Shown: one piece after another, positions 49,996 to 59,505 of the stretch
How positions within the stretch are numbered: the stretch's first letter is position 1
Layout: each line of letters begins with the position of its first letter
Assembly: GCA_020635815.1 (NCBI GenBank)
Contig: JACJZB010000003.1
Span: forward strand, 124,001 to 188,000
Direction of reading: 5' to 3'
DNA length: 64,000 nucleotides
Source: Flavobacteriales bacterium
GTDB taxonomy: Bacteria > Bacteroidota > Bacteroidia > Flavobacteriales_E > Vicingaceae
Translations under genes and position numbers: made by a program
The notes under the pieces: generated by a model
Told to the model about the DNA's origin: nothing
What the model saw: the letters and a program-made list of their open reading frames with translations, nothing else
Databases searched by the model: none

Positions 49996-50504
49996 CCAGT
50001 AAAAACAACATATTTCTTCTGGGGTTTATGGGCTGTGGAAAATCTACCTTAGGGAAAAAATTGGCAAAAAAGTTAGGTCTTGATTTTTACGATTTAGATA
50101 AATGTATTGAAGAAAAAGCTCAATTATCAATAGCTAATATTTTTAAAACAAAAGGAGAGGAACAGTTTCGAAAATTAGAATCGGAGCAATTGATTAGTTT
50201 AATTAATAATAAAAGTAATTATGTTGTTGCTCTTGGGGGAGGAGCACCTTGTTTTAATGATAATATGAAATTAATAAACGAAGCTGGAACTTCAATTTAT
50301 TTAAAATATAATGAGGGTATTTTAGCATCAAGATTAATAAATGCAAAAGCAGAACGACCTTTAATTGCCAATAAAACAAAAGAAGAATTGATTGATTTTA
50401 TATCAAAATTGTTAAGCGAAAGAGAACAGTTTTACAATCAAAGTAAAATTGTTGTAGAAGGGAATAATATTTCTGTAAATCAGGTTGTAGATTTATTGCT
50501 CTAA
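49992..50504 (+). CDS. aroK: Shikimate kinase
   Basis: This 170-residue kinase phosphorylates shikimate in chorismate synthesis. It has the P-loop GFMGCGKST with Lys17 region, DLDKCIEEKAQLSIANIF binding shikimate by the Asp, FRKLESEQL and ALGGGAPCF. Length and motifs are typical. It starts inside the SDR gene (4-bp overlap) and its last 12 bp overlap the 3' end of the opposite-strand SirB1-like gene. Confidence 0.95.
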   Translation: MTSKNNIFLLGFMGCGKSTLGKKLAKKLGLDFYDLDKCIEEKAQLSIANIFKTKGEEQFRKLESEQLISLINNKSNYVVALGGGAPCFNDNMKLINEAGTSIYLKYNEGILASRLINAKAERPLIANKTKEELIDFISKLLSEREQFYNQSKIVVEGNNISVNQVVDLLL

Positions 50505-51332
50505 AATAGCTAACAACTCCATAAGTTCTTCTTCCTTATCAGGATATCCTAAATTGTCGTAAGTATAAACTAAGTGTTGTAATAATCTTTTTATAGTATC
50601 TAAGTTATTACAAGGAATGTAATATTCTTTTTTAGGCTCTTTTTTTAGTTGCTCTAAAAATTTATCAATGTCATTTTTCGAAAATACAGTGCCTTTATTA
50701 AACACATTTAAGTAAAACAACACATTATTTACATCTTCGGCAAAGCCTAGGATAAAGTGAGCGGGAACATTAACACCGTAAACAGGAATATTAAGTTTTT
50801 GACAAACGGTTAAGTAAATAATAGCAAGTGTTATTGGGTTTCCTTTTTTTGATTCAATTACATTGTTGATGTAAGAATTTTGTGGGGAGTTTATATTTTT
50901 AACATTACCATTAAAACCATGAACATCAAAAATGATATGATTTAAAACTTTTATTTTTTCAAGAGCAGTTAAATTATCGTTTAAATCTAACCATACATCT
51001 TGTGTTAATTTATCAATATAGCTCGTAATTGTACTTTGGTCCAAGTCTGGATATTGATATTTTGCCGTAATGATAGCCCCTTCAAGTAAGTTTTTGGAGT
51101 TATTTTCTTTCCAATTTTTTAAAGATTCTTTAATAGAACTAAACTGAAGATGATGAATGATTTCCTCAACACGTTGTTGTAAAAGGTGGTCTAATGAAGT
51201 TTCCCAAGCATACTCTAAATGAGGGATAATATTATCCCCGTAAGAAATAATCTTAGTTTTAATTTCTTGATAAATATCCGTATCAGGATCATCAAGTAAA
51301 CTGATTAAAGCTTGTATTTCTGGTTCAGCCAT
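50493..51332 (-). CDS. SirB1-type transglutaminase-like protein
   Basis: This 279-residue protein has a helical N-terminal part and a transglutaminase-like core: IIFDVHGFNGN, NPITLAIIYLTVCQKLNIPVYGVNVPAHFILGF, and a YIPCNN segment. In this family the catalytic Cys of true transglutaminases is usually missing, and here ITLAIIY has no Cys at that point, so the protein may not be an enzyme. The last 12 bp overlap aroK tail to tail. A -7 element lies only 4 bp before the ATG. Confidence 0.8.
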   Translation of the reverse strand: MAEPEIQALISLLDDPDTDIYQEIKTKIISYGDNIIPHLEYAWETSLDHLLQQRVEEIIHHLQFSSIKESLKNWKENNSKNLLEGAIITAKYQYPDLDQSTITSYIDKLTQDVWLDLNDNLTALEKIKVLNHIIFDVHGFNGNVKNINSPQNSYINNVIESKKGNPITLAIIYLTVCQKLNIPVYGVNVPAHFILGFAEDVNNVLFYLNVFNKGTVFSKNDIDKFLEQLKKEPKKEYYIPCNNLDTIKRLLQHLVYTYDNLGYPDKEEELMELLAILEQ

Positions 51333-51336
51333 AAAC

Positions 51337-51344
51337 CAAATATA
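51337..51344 (-). promoter_or_regulatory. -7 element almost touching the SirB1-like start
   Basis: The minus strand reads TATATTTG, ending 4 bp before the ATG at 51332. Transcription from it would start at or next to the start codon, giving a leaderless mRNA, unless translation starts further in. Confidence 0.5.
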
Positions 51345-51391
51345 CGAGGTTAAGGCTATTTGAGTTTTAGGTTAAATAGTATTTATTAACG

Positions 51392-52264
51392 CTATTCTGT
51401 TAACTTTAGTAAAACTAGGTCGATTAAATTGTTTAGTGGAGTATGATAATCTTTACTAAATTCTTTTGTAAAACGATTAGCAATTGCAACACATACAGTA
51501 CATGCTTCATGCCCTAAAGCAGTTGATAAACCATAGATGGCAGAGGTCTCCATTTCAAAATTATTAACCCGTAAATTATTTACATTAAAGGCTTGTAATT
51601 TTTCATTAATTAAAGGCTCTTTAAGGTTAATTCTCAATTTTCTTCCTTGTGGGCCGTAAAAACCAGAAGCTGTTGCCGTAATTCCAGAATGGCAAAAATC
51701 TTTAAATAAGTTATGTAGCTTTTCTGATGATTTTACAAAATAGGGTTGGGCTAAAATAGGCGAGTAATTAGTTTGTTTGTAGAACTCAATTAGTAATTGT
51801 TCTTCGGTTTTTGTGAATTTATGCTCATAGAAGTTTAATAAGCCATCCATGCCCAAAGCATATTCAGAAACTACAAAATCATTTACATCAATATTCTCTT
51901 GAAGAGCACCACAAGTTCCTATTCTAACAATGTTTAGTGATACTTTATCTTTTTTTATTGTTCTATTTTCTAAATCAATATTTACTAACGCATCTAATTC
52001 GTTGATTACAATATCAATATTATCTGTTCCGATACCAGTGCCTAATACCGTAATTTTTTTATTGTTTAAAGTTCCTGTATGAGTTACAAACTCTCTGTTT
52101 TCAACTTTATGTTCAATCGAATCAAATTTATCTGAAATTAATTTTACTCGTTGAGGGTCGCCAACAACAATAATATCCCTAGCAATTTGATGCGGATGTA
52201 GTTTTAAATGGTAAACACTATTATCGGGATTTAGTACAAGTTCTGATTCAGCTATTTTTTCCAT
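51392..52264 (-). CDS. Nucleoside phosphorylase
   Basis: The ATG at 52264 is preferred to a TTG one codon earlier, giving 290 residues. The PNP/UDP phosphorylase fold shows in VVGDPQRVKLIS (phosphate loop), GTGIGTDNIDIVINEL, VRIGTCGALQ and NNFEMETSAIYGLSTALGHEA near the end, the nucleoside-binding part. It splits nucleosides with phosphate for salvage; uridine is the likeliest substrate because of the FEMET motif, but this is not certain. Transcribed divergently from the universal stress gene. Confidence 0.87.
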   Translation of the reverse strand: MEKIAESELVLNPDNSVYHLKLHPHQIARDIIVVGDPQRVKLISDKFDSIEHKVENREFVTHTGTLNNKKITVLGTGIGTDNIDIVINELDALVNIDLENRTIKKDKVSLNIVRIGTCGALQENIDVNDFVVSEYALGMDGLLNFYEHKFTKTEEQLLIEFYKQTNYSPILAQPYFVKSSEKLHNLFKDFCHSGITATASGFYGPQGRKLRINLKEPLINEKLQAFNVNNLRVNNFEMETSAIYGLSTALGHEACTVCVAIANRFTKEFSKDYHTPLNNLIDLVLLKLTE

Positions 52265-52300
52265 CAATTGATTTGTTTATCTTTACTCAAAGTTATAAAA

Positions 52301-53164
52301 ATGTTAATGAAAACAAACAAAATATTAGTACCCATTGATTTTTCTGATCAATCTTTAATAGCACTATCTCAATCGTATAATTTAGCAAAGAAAATTGATG
52401 CCGAAATAATATTGCTTTATGTAATTGAAGAGGTAACACCTATGATAAAGCGATTTTATAAAGAATTAGAAGGTATTCATGATGCTGTATTAAGCAATCT
52501 TAAAAATTTAGCAGAAGAAAAATCAAAAGAATCAGGGCTTAAAATAGATGTTGAAATAACAGAAGGTAAAATCTATTCTAAAATAATAGAAGTAGCTAAA
52601 AAACTTGATGTAACATTTATAATAATGGGAACTAGGGGAAGGGAAGGCTCTAAATTTATAGGTAGTAATGCAAATAAAGTAGTAAAAACTGCACCATGTC
52701 CAGTTATTACTATAAAAGGTAAGATGCATAACCAAGGTTGTGAACGTATAGTTTTACCACTTGACTTAACAAAAGAAACACGAGATAAAGTTGACCAAGC
52801 CATTATGTTTGCTAAATTGTTTAAGGCTGAAATTTATATTATATCTATATTATTAACAGGAAAAGAAGATGTAGTTAATAAATTAAAAGATCAATTAGTT
52901 ATTGTTAGGCAGCATATTGAAAGAGAAAATGTTCAATGTACAGCAGAAATAATTAAAATTTTAAAGAGTGAAGAATCTTTATCAAACGCAGTGATTAAGT
53001 ATGCCGAGAAAATTAATGCTGACTTAATAATGATAATGACACAACAAGAAAATGAAATTAAGCAGCTATTTATTGGTTCAAAAGCTAAGGAAATAATTAA
53101 AAATTCTGAAATACCTGTGCTAAGTATAAAGCCCTTATCCCTGAATAGAATAGAAATTAGTTAA
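52301..53164 (+). CDS. Universal stress protein with two Usp domains
   Basis: This protein starts at the ATG at 52301 (or 52307, giving MKTNKILVPIDFSD) and has 287 residues. Two Usp domains follow each other. The first has ILVPIDFSDQS and the ATP-type loop GTRGREGSKFIGSNANKVV; the second begins IVLPLDLTKETRD and has a weaker loop, MTQQENEIKQLFIGSKAKEI. Only the first domain keeps a clear G-x2-G-x9-G nucleotide pattern. It probably helps cells cope with stress or low energy. TATCTTTA at 52278-52285 is a likely -7 element. Confidence 0.9.
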   Translation: MLMKTNKILVPIDFSDQSLIALSQSYNLAKKIDAEIILLYVIEEVTPMIKRFYKELEGIHDAVLSNLKNLAEEKSKESGLKIDVEITEGKIYSKIIEVAKKLDVTFIIMGTRGREGSKFIGSNANKVVKTAPCPVITIKGKMHNQGCERIVLPLDLTKETRDKVDQAIMFAKLFKAEIYIISILLTGKEDVVNKLKDQLVIVRQHIERENVQCTAEIIKILKSEESLSNAVIKYAEKINADLIMIMTQQENEIKQLFIGSKAKEIIKNSEIPVLSIKPLSLNRIEIS

Positions 53165-53239
53165 CAATAAATTCATTTTTGCAGAATAAAAAACTAAATT
53201 TAGACTCGAAAAAAACAAAATAACATTCAAAAGAATATA

Positions 53240-54550
53240 ATGAACAAATTTCGTTTTATACTACTAGCCACTTTAAGTATTATATTATCATCATGTTTAA
53301 AAACAGAATTTGATGAATTTGAACTTGCATCAGGAACAGCAGACTTTTCTAATTACGTTGCTGTTGGAAACTCATTAACACAAGGTTACCAAGATGGAGG
53401 TTTGCATAATGAACACGGTCAACATGACAATTCTTATCCCGCAATTTTAGCCGGTCAATTTAAGTTAATTCAACCGAATTTAAATTTTCTTCAACCATCT
53501 GTTACAGGAGCTGGTTCTGGTTATATTCACCTTGAGTATAGGGATGGAAAAATTGAAATTATTAAAAAGTACGATTCAGATATCGATAACAATGACCCTG
53601 CAGCTATTGACATAGATCCCAGTTGGTTAAATTTTGGAGACCATAGTGTAAAGTATAATAATTTAGGTGTTTCTGGAATTAAATTAGCTCATACCTCAGG
53701 AGGTGGAGAAAGTGATGAAGATTTAAACTACTTCTTTACCTATGTAAACGAATATGCTAGGTTTTTAAATTGGGGAACGGTTGCAAACAAGATAACTTAT
53801 CTTGACCATATAAAAGCTAGTAAAGCTACTTTCTTTACCAATTGGTTGGGAAATAATGATGTGTTAGGCTGGAGTACAGGGGGCGGAGATGATGGTTATA
53901 GAGCAGATTTTAACCGTTATTTTTATAAGTTAACTGACCCAACTGAATTTCGAAATAAATATGATTCGGTATTAACAGCTTTTAAAGCAATGGGAGCTAA
54001 AGGAATTTGTGCAACCATACCAAATGTTACTACTATTCCTTATTTTAATACAATTACATTGGAGTCAGTTGGTGCAGATGTTTGGATAACTGAAGGACCT
54101 TATGCTAATAACCCAGGTCTTGTTCGAAAAGCAACTGATGAGGATTTATTATTATTAACCGCTCAAGATTCTTTGAAAGTAGGAATAGGCTTAACAGAAG
54201 CTAACCCATTATCACATACCAATGTATTGGATAAGGATGAAAAAATATTAGCACAAAATAGATCAACAGTTTATAATGAGCATATTAGAGCTTTAGCTGC
54301 AAAATATGGCTTTGCATATGTAGATATGTATTCTTATTTAGATGAATTAAAATCAGGGCTAACTTTTGATGGAGTTGATTTCTCAACAAAATATATCGAA
54401 GGAGGAGCTTTTTCACTTGATGGGGTTCATCCAAATACAAGAGGATACGCAATTATAGCTAATAAATTTATAAAAACAATAAATGAATATTATGGTGCAA
54501 AAATCCCACCGGTTGTTGTATCTAATTATAATGGAATAATTTTACCTTAA
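53240..54550 (+). CDS. SGNH/GDSL-type hydrolase lipoprotein, paralogue 1
   Basis: This 436-residue protein has a lipoprotein leader (LSSC, Cys19). Block I reads AVGNSLTQG, with nucleophile Ser45 and Asn in place of the Asp of GDSL; block III is WLGNNDVLGW and block V is LDGVHPNTRGYAIIANKF with the Asp-His pair. These enzymes cut esters of lipids or acylated sugars. It is the first of three paralogues around a FadL-like porin, which suggests cleavage at the cell surface and uptake of the lipid product. The same tail, YNGIILP, ends each paralogue in similar form. Confidence 0.87.
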   Translation: MNKFRFILLATLSIILSSCLKTEFDEFELASGTADFSNYVAVGNSLTQGYQDGGLHNEHGQHDNSYPAILAGQFKLIQPNLNFLQPSVTGAGSGYIHLEYRDGKIEIIKKYDSDIDNNDPAAIDIDPSWLNFGDHSVKYNNLGVSGIKLAHTSGGGESDEDLNYFFTYVNEYARFLNWGTVANKITYLDHIKASKATFFTNWLGNNDVLGWSTGGGDDGYRADFNRYFYKLTDPTEFRNKYDSVLTAFKAMGAKGICATIPNVTTIPYFNTITLESVGADVWITEGPYANNPGLVRKATDEDLLLLTAQDSLKVGIGLTEANPLSHTNVLDKDEKILAQNRSTVYNEHIRALAAKYGFAYVDMYSYLDELKSGLTFDGVDFSTKYIEGGAFSLDGVHPNTRGYAIIANKFIKTINEYYGAKIPPVVVSNYNGIILP

Positions 54551-54563
54551 AACTAAACTAAAT

Positions 54564-55331
54564 ATGAAAAAAACTTTACTTTCTTTAATGAGCTCTTTTG
54601 CTGTAACCTTGTTAATGGCTCAAAATTGTACACCAGATGGAGCATTTACAGATGTTGGAGTATATCCAGATAGTGCAACAAATTTAGCAGTTGCTTACGT
54701 AGGGCAAGCTTATTCGCAAACAATTACAGTAATAACTCCAATAGACACTTGTGTGCAAGTATTACCATTCGGGCCTTGTACTGACGTTCCAATTGACAGT
54801 ATAGTTGTGGAAAGTGTTACGGGATTACCTCCTGGATTTACCATTATGGCAGAAAATTTTAATGATTTAAACTTTCAATTCCCAGGTGGTACTACTAGTT
54901 GTATGATAGTGCAAGGTACAGCTCAAGCTGGAGATGAAGGTACATACCCTATTCTTGTATCAGGAACATCTTACGCTACAGTTGCTGGGTTGCAACAAAG
55001 TCAGCCTTATTCTGTAGATTATTATTTTATTGAGGTTGTTAATCCAGTTGGAATTGAAGAACTAGATAAGTTAACTTTCTCAATTTCACAAAATGCACCT
55101 AACCCAGTGAAAAATTATGCTACAATAACTTATAATATGCCTAGTTACGGAAATGTTTCAGTTCAAATTAGAAATATATTAGGAGAAATGGTAGCTAACG
55201 AAGTAATTAGTGCTCAAAAAGGGGAAAATACTTACCAAATTGATGCTACTAGTCTTTCTAATGGAGTTTATTTTTACCAATTTAGCTTAAACAATAAAGT
55301 AGTAACTAAGAAATTTATAGTAAACAAATAA
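54564..55331 (+). CDS. Secreted protein with T9SS type A sorting domain
   Basis: This 255-residue protein has a signal peptide ending LLMAQN. The middle holds a beta-rich domain with several Cys (CTPDGAF, DTCVQVLPFGPCTD, TSCMIVQG) that could form disulfides. The last 75 residues begin FSISQNAPNPVKNYATITY and end KKFIVNK, the type IX sorting signal. No catalytic motif was found. It lies between an SGNH lipoprotein and the FadL-like gene, with 13- and 24-bp gaps, so it belongs to the same transcript and may bind the shared substrate. Confidence 0.78.
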   Translation: MKKTLLSLMSSFAVTLLMAQNCTPDGAFTDVGVYPDSATNLAVAYVGQAYSQTITVITPIDTCVQVLPFGPCTDVPIDSIVVESVTGLPPGFTIMAENFNDLNFQFPGGTTSCMIVQGTAQAGDEGTYPILVSGTSYATVAGLQQSQPYSVDYYFIEVVNPVGIEELDKLTFSISQNAPNPVKNYATITYNMPSYGNVSVQIRNILGEMVANEVISAQKGENTYQIDATSLSNGVYFYQFSLNNKVVTKKFIVNK

Positions 55332-55355
55332 AGAATAAAACCAAATAAATAATTT

Positions 55356-56639
55356 ATGAAACGAATAATTTTATCAGCAATTATTGCTGCTCCTATGCTT
55401 TGTTCGGCTGGAGGATTCCAATTAAATGTTCAAGGAGTAAAAGCAATTGCTATGGGTGGTGCTTTTACAGGAATAGGTTCTGATGCTAGTACTGTATTTT
55501 TTAACCCTGGAGGGATGAGTAATTTGCATGGTCATAATGTTGCCGCAGGATTTAATTTTATCACTCCTTCGGTTTCTTTACAAACTCCAGAAACGGCAAA
55601 CATTAATCAAACATCACCAAATTCTACGCCATTTTATGTTTATTATTCAGGTGAATTAACTGAAAAAATTAGCGTAGGTTTTCTTGTTAATAACCAGTTT
55701 GGTTCAGTTTCTTCTTTCGATGATGACTGGCAAGGAAGAAATATTATCCAAAATATATCATTAAAAACATTTATGTTTCAACCAACGATGTCATACAAGA
55801 TACATGATAAAGTGAGTATTGGAGCAGGTTTTGTTTATGGATTAGGAACATTTTCAACTGAAAAAGCTGTCCCTGTTGGTTCTGCTACTACAACCGAAGG
55901 TCAGGCTCACCTAGAAGGAAGTGGTGATGGAGTTGGATTTAACGTAGGTGTATTCTCAAATATTTATTCTATCAAAAAAGAAACTTCTACTACCGATTTT
56001 AGATTAGGGGTTAGTTACCGTTCAAAAATGGCTGTTGATTTAACAAATGGAGAAGCTACATTTACCGATATACCTGTTTCATTACAAAATAAATTTCCTG
56101 CGAAAACTGGATTTGTTTCTAAAATTACCTTGCCTTCAGTTTTTACAGCTGGATTTAGTGTGAGATATACAAAAAATGAAAAATATTCGTTGGAGTTTGC
56201 TTATGATTTAAATCTAACAGGATGGTCTTCTTATGATACTTTATCGTTTGATTTTGAAAATAATGATACACCAGATTCTAAATCAACAAGAGATTGGCAA
56301 GATGTAATGACTCATCGTTTTGGTGTTGATTTTACGTACAAAGAAAAATACAGTGTTAGAGTTGGAGCTTATTACGATAACTCTCCAGTTAAAGATGGTT
56401 ACTTGAGTCCTGAATTACCAGATGCTACTCAATTAGCTTATACTGCTGGTTTAGCGTACAAAGTTAATAATATGGTTTCTGTTGACTTTGGATATATCCG
56501 TCAAAGTGCTGAAAGAGAATCATCTCTTGATGCAGCAGGCTTTACTGCCAAATATAGAAGAAAAGTTAATGTTTTCAGTTTGGGAGTAAACCTGAAGTTT
56601 GGAGTTGAAAAAACACCCAAAATAGAAACAGCTAATTAA
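55356..56639 (+). CDS. FadL/OmpP1-family outer-membrane transporter
   Basis: This 427-residue protein has a signal peptide (ending CSAGG) and the FadL-family N-terminal hatch: FQLNVQGVKAIAMGGAFTGI, then DASTVFFNPGGMSNLHG with the NPGG/NPA motif. The rest alternates barrel strands and ends SLGVNLKFGVE. FadL porins take up long-chain fatty acids and other hydrophobic compounds. Position between three SGNH-type lipoproteins supports uptake of released fatty acids or similar acyl products. Confidence 0.9.
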   Translation: MKRIILSAIIAAPMLCSAGGFQLNVQGVKAIAMGGAFTGIGSDASTVFFNPGGMSNLHGHNVAAGFNFITPSVSLQTPETANINQTSPNSTPFYVYYSGELTEKISVGFLVNNQFGSVSSFDDDWQGRNIIQNISLKTFMFQPTMSYKIHDKVSIGAGFVYGLGTFSTEKAVPVGSATTTEGQAHLEGSGDGVGFNVGVFSNIYSIKKETSTTDFRLGVSYRSKMAVDLTNGEATFTDIPVSLQNKFPAKTGFVSKITLPSVFTAGFSVRYTKNEKYSLEFAYDLNLTGWSSYDTLSFDFENNDTPDSKSTRDWQDVMTHRFGVDFTYKEKYSVRVGAYYDNSPVKDGYLSPELPDATQLAYTAGLAYKVNNMVSVDFGYIRQSAERESSLDAAGFTAKYRRKVNVFSLGVNLKFGVEKTPKIETAN

Positions 56640-56657
56640 TTATTAAACTTTAAAAAT

Positions 56658-58103
56658 ATGAAAACTTTAAGATATTTAGGTTTAGGTTTAGTAACATTAG
56701 GATTGTTTTCTTGTACTAAAACCGAATATGATGACTTTGAAGCTACCAATGGAGGTAGTGCAGATTTTTCAATATATATAGCAGTAGGTAACTCACTTAC
56801 TCAAGGCTATCAAGATGGGGGATTACATAATGAGTATAACCAACAAGATAATTCGTTTCCAGCAATTATTGCTAAACAAATGGGAACAACTTTTGTGCAA
56901 CCAACAGTAAAAAGTGCAGACGGTTCTGGATATAGAAAACTGTTAAGCCTTGCTCCCGATATTGCAACTGTATCAGGTGCTGTGGGATGGAACAATTGGG
57001 ATAAAAATGTTAAATACAACAACTTAGGTGTAGCAGGTATAAAATTGACAGACTGTGTACCACCTTTTAACGTGAATAATCCTTATCAATCAATCTTGAC
57101 GAATATGAATCCTTATGGTGCTTATTTGGATTTAACAACAAAAAATTATTTAGAAAACATAAATGCTACTCAAGCAACTTTTTTTACATGTTGGTTAGGA
57201 AATAATGATGTATTAGCTTGGGCTACAAATGGAGGAAATGACACTACAGTAATATCAGGATTAGGAAAAGTAAACAATGCTGAATTGACCTCTACTGCTG
57301 AATTTAGAACAAAATATGATGCTATCTTAGATGCTTTTAAAGCAATGGGAGCTAAAGGTGTTTGTGCAACTTTGCCAGATGTAACAGCAATTCCTTATTT
57401 CACAACAGTACCTCATAATCCAGTTCCTTTAGATGCAGCTACTGCTAATTTATTAATGAATGGGCCAAATGGGAATGATGGATTTTTAGCTTTTAATGCT
57501 GCTTTAGATCAACTTGCAATAGGAGGTGTTATTACTTCAGCCGAAGCTGCTCAACGGAAAATTAATTTTACAGCGGGAGAAACTAATTCAATTTTAATTG
57601 AAGATGAGTCGTTAACAGATTTATCTCTTTACCTACCATCATCTAGTGCTCATTTAAAATTAGCTAGGCAAACAACTTCTGAAGATTTAATAATATTGCC
57701 AGCATCTTCAGATATCGGTAGAACATTTTCACCTATTCAAATTTACGGTGTTTCAGTTCCTTTTGCTGATACTTTAGTTTTAACAAAAGCTGAAATTCAG
57801 GAAGTTCAGAATCGCACAAATTTATTAAATAATGAAATTAGAACCTCAGCATCAAATCATGGTGTAGCTGTTGCAGATATGCATTCTTATATGTTTGAAT
57901 TACAAACAGGAATGACATTTGACGGTGTGTCTTACACAGCAAAATATATTGAAGGAGGAGCTTTTTCGCTTGATGGTGTTCATCCAAACACAAGAGGTTA
58001 TGCAATTATTGCAAATAAGTTTATAGAAACAATAAATGCTTATTACGGTTCTAATTTAAGAACAGTACCTGTTCAAAATTATAGAGGAATAATTTTCCCC
58101 TAA
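56658..58103 (+). CDS. SGNH/GDSL-type hydrolase lipoprotein, paralogue 2
   Basis: This 481-residue paralogue has a lipobox LFSC (Cys19), AVGNSLTQG with Ser46, WLGNNDVLAW and LDGVHPNTRGYAIIANKF. It is about 45 residues longer than paralogue 1, mainly through inserts between residues 240 and 370. It follows the FadL-like gene by 18 bp. A terminator hairpin lies between it and paralogue 3. Confidence 0.87.
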   Translation: MKTLRYLGLGLVTLGLFSCTKTEYDDFEATNGGSADFSIYIAVGNSLTQGYQDGGLHNEYNQQDNSFPAIIAKQMGTTFVQPTVKSADGSGYRKLLSLAPDIATVSGAVGWNNWDKNVKYNNLGVAGIKLTDCVPPFNVNNPYQSILTNMNPYGAYLDLTTKNYLENINATQATFFTCWLGNNDVLAWATNGGNDTTVISGLGKVNNAELTSTAEFRTKYDAILDAFKAMGAKGVCATLPDVTAIPYFTTVPHNPVPLDAATANLLMNGPNGNDGFLAFNAALDQLAIGGVITSAEAAQRKINFTAGETNSILIEDESLTDLSLYLPSSSAHLKLARQTTSEDLIILPASSDIGRTFSPIQIYGVSVPFADTLVLTKAEIQEVQNRTNLLNNEIRTSASNHGVAVADMHSYMFELQTGMTFDGVSYTAKYIEGGAFSLDGVHPNTRGYAIIANKFIETINAYYGSNLRTVPVQNYRGIIFP

Positions 58104-58127
58104 AGATGATTTTTAAGGAAAAAATAC

Positions 58128-58169
58128 AAGAGGTAGTTGCTGAGGTGTTCTCACTTCTACCTCTTTTTT
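58128..58169 (+). terminator. Terminator or attenuator between SGNH paralogues 2 and 3
   Basis: AAGAGGTAG (58128-58136) pairs with CTACCTCTT (58157-58165), followed by TTTT. It separates paralogue 3 from the first four genes or lowers its expression. Confidence 0.75.
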
Positions 58170-58184
58170 ATAAAAAAAAGTAAC

Positions 58185-59504
58185 ATGAGAAAACTAGTTT
58201 ATTTTGTATTATCAATTGTTATATTAACAATTACATCTTGTATGAAAACTGATTTTGATAATTTTGAAAAATCATCAGGGACAGCTGATTTTTCAAACTA
58301 TATAGCTGTAGGTAATTCTTTTACCCAAGGGTTTCAGGATGGTGGTTTACATAATGAATTTGGTCAACAACAAAATTCTTACCCATCAATTATTGCTCAG
58401 CAAATGGGAACAAATTTTGTTCAGCCATTAGTTTCTGGTACAGGGTCTGGTTATATGCATTTAGAGTATCGTAACGGAGAAATTGTTGTAATTAAAAACT
58501 ATGATCATAAAATAAATAATAATGATCCACAAGCTATAGATTACGACCCTACTTACGCAACATGGGGAGATAAAACTATAAAATATAATAACCTTGGAGT
58601 TGGTGGTTTAAATGTTAGAAATATAATAGCTAGAAATACAACAGAGGCATTAGAATATCATATTTATTTAGGCACTAGCGCACCAGCACCATTAGCATGG
58701 AATGGAGTTGCAGGAGGGCCAATTAGCTCTTATGGACGATTTTTAGATTTTGGTACAATTAGTAATCGTATAGAATACATTGAACATGTTAAAAATAGTA
58801 ATGCAACTTTTTTTACCAATTGGTTAGGAATAAATGATGCTATGGGATGGGCAAAAAGTGGTGGTGATGCAAAGAGTGGAGCAGCAGCTTTAACAGATGC
58901 TAGTGAGTTTAGAGAGAAATACGACACACTATTAGATGTTTTCCAAAATATGGGAGCTCAAGGAGTTTGTGCAACTATTTTTGACTTTACAGAAAGTCCT
59001 TTGTTTACAACAATTACATTAGAAGCAGTTGATAAAGATATTTGGATTAAAGAAGGAGCTGACACAACTATTATTCGAAAGGCAGTGCCAGAAGATTTAA
59101 TGTTGTTATCTGCATTGTCGTTGATTAAGGAGGGAGTAGGTTTAACCGTAGGCAATCCTTTACCTCACCAACACGTTTTGGATAAGGACGAGAAAATAAT
59201 TGTTAAAAATCATATTAACATATTGAATAATGAAATTAGATTATCTGCTAATGCACATGGGTTCCCAGTAGTTGATATGTATAATTTTATGAATGGATTA
59301 ACTTCAGGGATGGTTTTTGATGGTGTAAACTATAGCACTAAATTTATTGAGGGTGGAGCTTATTCATTAGATGGTTTACATCCTAATTCAAGGGGTAATG
59401 CTATAATTGCTAATGAGTTTATTCGAGTAATAAATGAAAATTACAAATCTAGTTTAAGGCCAGTTGCAGTGAATGAGTATAGAGGTATAATTTTTCCTAA
59501 TTAG
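58185..59504 (+). CDS. SGNH/GDSL-type hydrolase lipoprotein, paralogue 3
   Basis: The ATG at 58185 is chosen because it begins the lipoprotein leader MRKLVYFVLSIVILTITSC; the same frame is open upstream through the terminator. The 439 residues contain AVGNSFTQG with Ser45 (Phe for Leu), WLGINDAMGW (first Asn of GNND changed to Ile) and LDGLHPNSRGNAIIANEF. The catalytic Ser, Asn, Asp and His all appear kept. It resembles paralogue 1 more than paralogue 2 in the region SGYMHLEYRNGEI. Confidence 0.87.
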   Translation: MRKLVYFVLSIVILTITSCMKTDFDNFEKSSGTADFSNYIAVGNSFTQGFQDGGLHNEFGQQQNSYPSIIAQQMGTNFVQPLVSGTGSGYMHLEYRNGEIVVIKNYDHKINNNDPQAIDYDPTYATWGDKTIKYNNLGVGGLNVRNIIARNTTEALEYHIYLGTSAPAPLAWNGVAGGPISSYGRFLDFGTISNRIEYIEHVKNSNATFFTNWLGINDAMGWAKSGGDAKSGAAALTDASEFREKYDTLLDVFQNMGAQGVCATIFDFTESPLFTTITLEAVDKDIWIKEGADTTIIRKAVPEDLMLLSALSLIKEGVGLTVGNPLPHQHVLDKDEKIIVKNHINILNNEIRLSANAHGFPVVDMYNFMNGLTSGMVFDGVNYSTKFIEGGAYSLDGLHPNSRGNAIIANEFIRVINENYKSSLRPVAVNEYRGIIFPN

Positions 59505-59505
59505 T

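Noticed and set aside
52262..52271. ATCAATTGAT palindrome between the nucleoside phosphorylase and stress-protein genes as a FNR site
   Set aside because: The half-sites are in the wrong order with no 4-bp spacer, so it does not match the FNR consensus; it also overlaps the phosphorylase start codon.
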